A stretch of 64,000 nt of DNA from Leptoclinus maculatus (lineage: Eukaryota; Chordata; Actinopteri; Perciformes; Stichaeidae): contig JAVDOI010000004.1 of assembly GCA_032191485.1 (NCBI GenBank), forward strand, positions 24,107,770-24,171,769. The letters run 5' to 3'. Of this stretch, positions 56,901-64,000 are shown piece by piece. Position 1 is the first letter of the stretch, and the number at the start of each line of letters is the position of its first letter. The position numbers and the translations under genes are program-made. Below the pieces are notes generated by a model. The model was given only the letters and a program-made list of their open reading frames with translations, was not told the DNA's origin and ran no database searches.

Positions 56901-59900
56901 AACATTAAAAGACAAACATTCCTGCAGCATGTTGCTGAAACAGAAAATCGTACCTGTGAGATGCCGGGCTGGAAGCCCTGCTGCTGCGCCAGGGAGGGAG
57001 GCGCCAAGCGAGGGTGGGGGGTACTGAAGAGGTGGCTAGTGTCCATGTAGAAGGCTGGAATCTGAGCTGCAGAACCTCGACAGACATGGGTTTCAATATT
57101 AGCTATTTAGTCTTTAAAATACGAAACTAAATATCTACAAATAAAAATAGATAGGTGGATGAATATGTTGATGAATATGTTGATTCGGTGCCATGCGTCT
57201 CTCACCTGCTGCAGACTGAGAGACGTACACCTGTGGGGTCTGCTGCTGCTGGGTCAGGAGGGTCGGCACGCAGCCCAGCTGAGAGAAGCTGCTGCTGCTG
57301 CTGCTACTGCTGGAGGACAGACTTCCACCCTGCAGCTGCTGGGGCTTCACCTTGCAGATGTTGGGGGGGTCAGAGGCCGTGGCGGTCTTGGTGCTGAGCG
57401 ATGACGTCGTATAGGTGCCAGCACCTGCAGGGGTGGAGATGAACACATGGTGAATACAAGAGATCACAAAGGAGGCCTCACACAGGGGGAAATCCCAAAA
57501 CAAAGTACTGCAGAATGTCAGAGGTAAACAAGGTGCCAAACACACATTACTGTTGGAGATATACAGTGGATGTTCAAGGGATAGTTTAGACTTTTTTTTT
57601 TTTTAAAGTGCGGTTGTATGAGATACTGATCCATAACCGGAGTATTGCTTACAGTAGATGACGGTCAGCAGTTTGGAGAAACAGACAGGAGTACCAGCAC
57701 GGAAGCTAAGAAATGCACTGCTGTGGGCAGCAGCAAGACGTTACCTACGCTCTCTTCAAAGCCACAAGACTCCTCGAACAAAAACTGTATGTTAAGCTAG
57801 CAGATCACTGGAGTTTCTGGTAGGCCGCTGCCTCGATCGCTTAGTTTGTTTGTGTGACTTTGGTGAATCCAATACTAAACATTAATGGTTCCACCAGGTC
57901 AAATTACCGTTCGTATTTAAAGGATTCTGGTGGCTTTCAAGTGAGGATAGATAACTTCTAAACATACTTTAAAACATTTGTTTGGGTGTCTAAAATACGT
58001 CCACAGAAGTACAATGCTTTGCTCCGAGGTGGTACTCCCCTTCTCAGAACTTGGGGTGTGCCATCTACTGTAGGTGATACACCGACTATGGATTACCTCA
58101 TACAACCCCCCCCTTCTAATTTGGAGTCATGTTACCTGACAGTGAGGTGCTGGGGGTGACAGAAGCCACGGGGATCTGTGGCATGGAGGCGGAGGAGAAG
58201 GTGGAGTACGAGGACGCACAGGAGGTGATGGGGGAGGAAGAGGAAGTGACCGGAGAGTTCTTCTCCAGAATCTGGGAGTTCTCCCACGCCTTACGAGCCG
58301 ATTCCATCTGAGGAGGAGACAGAAAGAACCAAATGTTACGTTTCACTGAAACGTTTCTTAGAAGTACCGCCCACTCAAAACAACTTGACTTTCTCTACGC
58401 ACCTTTAGTGTTAGGTCAACAGTAGCGGGAGAGACGGTGCTGAGGCTGGAGCTCTGCTGCAGGGTCTCTCGTCGAGGAAGCGGCAATGAGTGCGGTAGCG
58501 CCACCTGAAACGCATCAAAGACACCCCAGTGTTTAGGATTAAAGCATCTGTATTATGGCACAAGTGATCTCTTCAAATATGAAATAATAGCTGTACAAAA
58601 CAAAGGATGTGTACTCACATTTGCCACCAAACTCTCTTCTATTTTGTTCACTCCTGTAGGAACACTGTCAGCCAGTGAGGAGGAGGGAGTGGTGTAGTCG
58701 GTCACAGACTCCTGAGAGGGAAAGACATAAATCCAGCACATGTTATACTGCAGAAATACTACTTAAAAGCGTACAGGGTTCAGGGCTCGGTGTATTAACA
58801 GACTCAAACGTGGGCCAAAATGTGAATATTTGTTCTGTATTTAAAGCCTGGCTGTGTGCTCATGTGACACCGACGTACCTTAGAGTTACTGTTGTACTCC
58901 GCTGAGGGGACTGTGATCATGCCCTCGATGTCTCCTCCCAGCTCTGGTACTGTGGTGTCACTGGTGGGAGGACTGGAGTCTGTGGCTCTACTGACAACTC
59001 CTCCAGGGACTCCTCCTTCCATCCCCTCCCCTTCTCCTCCACGTGCGTCTTTGGCCTTGCGGTTCTTTAAAGAGCGCTCTTTACCGATGGGACCTGGCTT
59101 GTACTCCTTGGTTTCCACTGGTTCCATTTCAGGAAGCTGGAGAGAAGGACAGATTCAATATTTAGATGAACTCATAGGAATGAGTGTTGTTGTTCAAACA
59201 GCGAGTTTCCTCCACGGCTGAGTTACCTTCTGTGTTTTGATCGGGCCAGCTCGAGGTTGTTTCTGTCTCTGTTCTTTGGGAGCAGGTAGTTTGTTTTCAG
59301 AGACCGTTTCTAGCAACGCTGGAACTCCATCACTGTCGGTGCTGCCTGCAGACGACGGCGCTCCAAACTGAATACAGTCTATTGCCAATTCCACACCGCC
59401 CTCTGATCCAGGCTTCACACCCTGAAACGACACATTTGAAGGTTTATCATTTAGCCAAAGGATCGTACGCTGAACAAAAGAAGACGGGCGTGTTCAACAT
59501 ACCTCAGTGACAACGCCAGTAAAGGAGGTAAGAGGTTTGTTCCAGGCACTCACAGAAGGTGGCTGGGGAGGGCTGATTGGACCAACTGGAATAAACACAT
59601 TACATGTTTCAGACCAGAGCTGGCTGATAAATCCACTCATGCATCACAAGATTCAGGAACCAAGACTAATTTAAGATTTTTTTTTTAACAAGAATCGACT
59701 TATCCACTCACGCTTCTTGACATCAGGAAGGACAGTGGAGCCCGCCACCTTGTTCTCCCACAGTTCTGTACCCAGGGTGATGTGCGTCTGTGCAGGCGCG
59801 GGAGGTAAACTCTTTGAGGTAAAGTCCACAGTGGCAGCGGGGATGGAGGGCAGTGGAGCCACTGTTCCTTCCAGAGTCTGGGGGGATGCGGCGGGCTGGG

Positions 59901-60007
59901 AGGGGGCGAGGTGAGGATGCTGGGGAGCAGAAATGAGGGGTTGTGGTGGGGCCTGAGGTGTAGGGACTACAGGAGGCTGAGACTGTGAGGACTGTTGTTG
60001 CTGCTGC

Positions 60008-60044
<37 letters not shown>

Positions 60045-63000
60045 GCTGCTGCGATGACTGCTTTTTAGCAAATCTTGGTGGCAGCTTTCCTCCGCCCCCT
60101 CTGCCCTTCTCACCAGAGCCTTTTTTACTCCAGTTCTGTAGGAACAGAATATGTACATTATACTGTGTCAAAGTATTGCATTGCTGTTTTTAACCATGTG
60201 GTGGAAGCCCTCTTCTTACCTGAGGCGTCTGCTCTTCCTTTTTCCGTTTCTCTTCGTCCTGCAGGCGTTTCTGTTGCTTGCGGGACACCACCTCAGTGAA
60301 GCCGTCATCGTTGGTGTTGGACTGTGGGTCCTCTGTGGTGGTGACCTCGGGGTGGTCATCAATGATCACAACACCTACAGTGACGGGACAAAAGTGGATC
60401 AAGACATTTACATTCAATGTTATGATCAGCTAGAGCAGAGTGTAGGTTCCTGGTTTATCAGCAAAATAATCAGAGTGTCAGAGGTCAACTGTGTTTACTT
60501 ACTGGCGTAATTGTTAAGATCAAACTGAGAGAGAGCATTCTCTTTGGGCTTCTTAGCGGCCTGTTTGGCCTCATCTTTGCGCCGGCCGGACTGGTCTTTT
60601 GTAGGCCTCTGGGACGCTCCTCCAGCTGTTTGTGCTCCACCTTCCGAGTTCTGCTGGGCCGCAGGGCTGTTTGTATCAGAGACGCATGTTAGGGACAGAG
60701 AAAAATGAAGGCCCAAATAAGAGACTACGCGACACATTTTAATGTTGGTGAGAACAACAGTGAAGTGCTGAAGGAGCCTGAAACACTTAAAATGTAAATT
60801 AATTCTGTAATGATAAGAGAACTGTGCAAAAAAAAAAAAAAAAAAGGCCTCTTTTGTTAACCGTCCTTTGAGTGAGGTAGAAGATGAACGGCTCGAGCGT
60901 TGATGCACCAGATAGATGAAGAGAGAAAATGTTCAAATGCTTCTGTCGCGGTACAATTGGAGTCTAAAAATACTACCACACATTTAGCTATTTTTAACAC
61001 TTTGATGGACAATTACACACACTTGAATAACTTGGACAGGCAATATCGGCAAGAGCTTCCCGATACATGTAGTTTCTGCACTAGTGAAATGCACTGCAAC
61101 TATTAATGAGGAAGACCACCACACAAAAGGTTTATTGTGGGTGAATAAACCTCCAGTATTATTCTACTGCACACTGTTCATTGAGGCAGCTTCATTGTGT
61201 TAAGCATTTACTTTGTTTGTCTGCTTACATTAACACTTAACACACAAAAGCCAGATTGTTCAAAACTCACCCTTTGCGGCCGGTTTTGGCCCCTCCCCTC
61301 CTCTCCCCCTTGGCCCCTGCGTAGCTCCGGCTCGGTTTGGCTACGCTGTTGACTCTACGATTCTGCCTCTCTATAGGCCTCTGACTTGAGAAACTCCTCT
61401 TGACCGCGGGAGCCCCCTCGCGTCTTGGAGTCACCCCTCCATTGGGAGGGCTTCTATTGGGGGCCAAAGAGCCCTGAGGGGGTGCAGGAGCCGGGGCCGA
61501 GGCAGTGGCTGCTTCATTAGCGGCCTCCAGTGCTCCTTTCCTTTCTTCTCGCTCTCTCCTTTCGTTGAAGTCGCTGCTCTCAGACGCAGTTTCCCATTCC
61601 TCATTGGCTTGATCCGAAGAGTTCTGGTTGGACAAGTCAGGCGACTTGGTGCCGACTGCAGCGATGGTGGGGCTGCTGGTCTCAGGCAAGGGTGCATCCG
61701 TAGGAGAGGACAAGTCGGTTGCTGAAGTAGCGGCTGCCACTTCAGCAGGCACAGTGACAGGGGTTCCTGGAGCTCTAGACAGGGTCGGGGAGAGAGAGCT
61801 GGGGGCCGGGGCAGAGCTAGAGACAGCAGGCACTGGGAGTAGAGGGTGAGGACTTGGGGCTGTTTCTCCACTAGCTAACACTGCAGCCTCCCGCTCCTTC
61901 AAGCGCCTAAAGCGGGGAGGTTTATCTTGCCTCGGGGGCCGCGCTGGTCTGGACCGACGAGGCCTTTCTCTACTACTCTGGGGAGCCATGTCTCCAAATT
62001 TCTTGCCATCAGACCGTGGGTGTCGTCGGTCAGCTGCAGGATTGTCATATCTTGACGTGGATTCGGTGTCCTCAGGCCTGAATGTCTCCATGGGCTTAGA
62101 GGGCCATTGAGAAGAGGACTCTCTAGCTCCTGGCCGCCTGAGAGGGCCCGAGCGAGGGCCGCCGCGCTCCCTTGCTCCACCTCGTCTACTGTATAATCCT
62201 CCTCTTCCTCGCCGAGAAGGCTCTCCTTTCTGGAGGAAGCCTGGCTTGGGTCTGCCGTCATCATCCCCTCTGGGTCCAACCCTTTCTCCCATGTGAGGCG
62301 GTCCAAAGCCTGGCTTGTGGGGCCCAGGCCGGGGCTCCCCAGGGAGCTCTCGTCGCAATGGATGGCTCGGTTTGGTGCTCGGCTCACGGTCAGACGGTCC
62401 AGTATCACTGGCAGACTCTCTCCCACCTTCACTTTCAGAATCTGTGTCTGAACCACGACGCCGTCTACGTTTTGGTATAACCTCAAAGTCTGAGCTCTCG
62501 CTGCGCGTTTCGCTTTCTTCCCTGTTGCGAAAGGCAGCAGCGCCTCCAACAGAAGGTAAATCAGAGCGTGAACGGGGCTCTCTGTAATTGAACTCTGCTC
62601 GGCTTCGACCGCGACCCCCCCTGCTTCGGCCACCGTAAGTTCCCCGGTAGCTCCGTCCTCTGGCGTAATACTCCCCTCGACCGCGTGCTTTGAAAGAGTC
62701 GGCAGGCCACTCTCTATCTCTGTCTCTATCTCTGTCTCGGTCTCTGTCCTTGTCCATTTCCTTCTCCCTCTCACGTTCCCGCTCCCTCTCCTCTCGCCGG
62801 TAGGAACGTGGAGGAAGATTGGACTCTTTCCTGGAGGGCAGTTTGGGTTCTGGGTGTTTGTCATTGCTGGGCGGTTTGTCTGTTTTCTCCTCCTGAGAGG
62901 AAGAGGTGGGAGGCCCAGTTGAAGGCTGGGAGTCTCTGACTCTCTGATGGCCAGTCGGTGTTTCCTCGGCCTCAGCAGCTTCTCTCTTGGCCTCACCCTG

Positions 63001-64000
63001 AGGTCTGGAGCCCTCAGAGACAGCAGCAGCTGCAGAAGGAGGTTTGGAAGGCGGATCCTTTTTGGACCGGTCCCCTCTTTCCCCTCTCTCCCCTCTTTCC
63101 ACTCTTTCCCCTCTCTCCCCTCTTTCCACTCTTTCCCCTCTCTCCCCTCTCTCCCCTCTCTCGTGACGCTTCTCTCTCTCTTCTCTTTGTTCTCGCTCTT
63201 CTTTCATGTCCCTTAGGACAGGCTTCTTTATTGGTCCAGACCTGCGGACGGGTCTCTCTCCCCCTATTCCTTCTCTGCGTCCGGCGGCTGATCTAGCAGC
63301 CCAGCGCAGCTCAGCTTTCTGCTTGCTAGAAGCTGGCAGAGGCAGCTTCTCTTGTTTGTGTAATCCATCAGCAGGAGGTGAAGCCCTGTTGCTAGCCACC
63401 GCAGCTTGGGGGTAGAGTTCATTCTGGGGCTTATCATCAGCCCGTTCTCCCGTGTCCTGTAGCTCTAGAGATTTCGTTCCCAGGGATAGCCCATCAAACC
63501 TGGGCTCATCCAGCTTGAGGGAGTGGCTGGAGCCCTGGGAGACACTCCTCTGGAGCATAGCCTGACCAAGAGCTTCTACCTCTTCCCCACTGGGTAGGCC
63601 CGGCTCCTCAGCATCAAAGGCTGAGCCTACGGGGACCCCGTCTAGAGGCCCTGGCGGGTCCTCTGGGTCCTGGGTAAACGCTGACAGGGACTCTGTAGGG
63701 TCCTGGAAGAAGTTACTTTTATGAGAGTCCAATGCACTGTGGTCCTGGGGATACATCGCTGGGAGACCCCGGTCCAGATCCAAAGCAGAGTCCATCCTGT
63801 AGAGACACAATTGTCATTAGGTATAGGCATGTGCAGAAAATAAAAGATTTTTCTTATGATGTCATGTACTTCTATTTACCTCGGCTCCTTGTTATCATCC
63901 CGTCCTTTTGGGGGAGTTACAGACGGTAGCGGCTCCGACTGTGGGTACGGGTCCGATCCCCAAACCATGCGCGAGTCTGACGGCAGGCTGTGGTCACGGA
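53976..64000 (-). CDS. prrc2c: PRRC2C (BAT2-like 2), C-terminal part; 5' exons lie right of the window
   Basis: Large disordered RNA-associated protein; mammalian PRRC2C supports stress-granule formation and translation. Twenty-one exons in transcript order: >64000-63880, 63796-61271, 60666-60503, 60374-60220, 60135-59712, 59585-59503, 59421-59227, 59136-58879, 58711-58619, 58504-58403, 58307-58136, 57424-57206, 57066-56954, 56856-56582, 56466-56235, 56106-55996, 55829-55635, 55114-55014, 54826-54700, 54602-54354, 54227-53976. All phases agree through the TAA at 53976. The 2.5-kb exon encodes Arg/Glu/Asp- and Arg/Gly-rich sequence. Diagnostic matches to human are IIDDHPEVT.TEDPQS, MESARKAWENS, ASMPQIPVASVTP, DPPNICKVKPQQLQ, VYVSQSAA, FYMDTSHLF, QQIPIPIYAPLQGQ, GSQLIDTHLLQ and the C-terminal RTGPIKPQAIK. 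The domain is low complexity throughout; exon calls rest on splice sites plus these islands. His-Gln, poly-Gln and Gly-Glu-Arg repeats are expanded. Confidence 0.95.
56660..56806 (-). repeat. In-frame His-Gln (CACCAG/CATCAG) tandem repeat in prrc2c
   Basis: Encodes (HQ)n with periodic PQ, between conserved APLQGQ and HQAQL segments that are adjacent in human. Confidence 0.9.
57576..58116. mobile_element. Non-autonomous DNA transposon (MITE) in a prrc2c intron
   Basis: Near its left end GGTTGTATGAGATACTGATC (57613 onward) is the inverted counterpart of the right end TATGGATTACCTCATACAAC (58088-58107). The interior includes GTTTGGAGAAACAGACAGGA, wording I know from a common fish element. No coding. 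Confidence 0.65.
59992..60053 (-). repeat. In-frame CAA/CAG poly-glutamine tract in prrc2c
   Basis: About 21 consecutive Gln codons, mostly CAA, flanked by CAG, within the exon 60135-59712. Confidence 0.95.

Noticed and set aside
61899..62996. 365-codon minus-strand ORF
   Set aside because: Alternative-frame shadow of the large prrc2c exon.

Overview
This is a window of a teleost (bony fish, probably percomorph) nuclear genome. The genes are split by GT-AG introns. The dispersed repeats, dense CA/TG microsatellites and L2-, Harbinger- and hAT-like transposon debris are typical of fish. Gene order matches the human 1q24.3 neighbourhood DNM3 - METTL13 - VAMP4 - MYOC - PRRC2C, with two extra genes (itpa and rangrf) sitting between mettl13 and vamp4.

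Layout: 3693-14971 (-) holds the first 14 coding exons of dnm3 (dynamin-3); the rest lies left of the window. The intron at 1-3692 carries, on the opposite strand, the conserved mir-199 (about 800-900) and mir-214 (about 3360-3455) hairpins of a Dnm3os-like antisense transcript. 15943-23871 (-) is mettl13/eef1aknmt, whose fifth intron is full of transposon remnants. 24140-25651 (+) is itpa, head-to-head with mettl13 across a 268-bp promoter. 26500-28970 has no gene I can support. 29219-29800 (-) is rangrf (MOG1) with an uninterrupted coding region. 33099-39080 (+) is vamp4. 40400-44180 is intergenic with a nested MITE. 44460-50873 (+) is myoc (myocilin). 53976-64000 (-) is the 3' two thirds or so of prrc2c, tail-to-tail with myoc.

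There is no operon-like logic. The genes are housekeeping or cell-biology genes: membrane fission (dnm3), TGN SNARE (vamp4), eEF1A methylation (mettl13), nucleotide sanitation (itpa), Ran/NaV1.5 trafficking (rangrf), extracellular olfactomedin protein (myoc) and RNA-granule factor (prrc2c). The clearest regulatory feature is the miR-199/miR-214 antisense unit inside dnm3. All exon boundaries were read by eye from conserved protein similarity, GT/AG sites and reading-phase bookkeeping; every coding gene closes in frame. I saw no tRNA, rRNA or CRISPR array.
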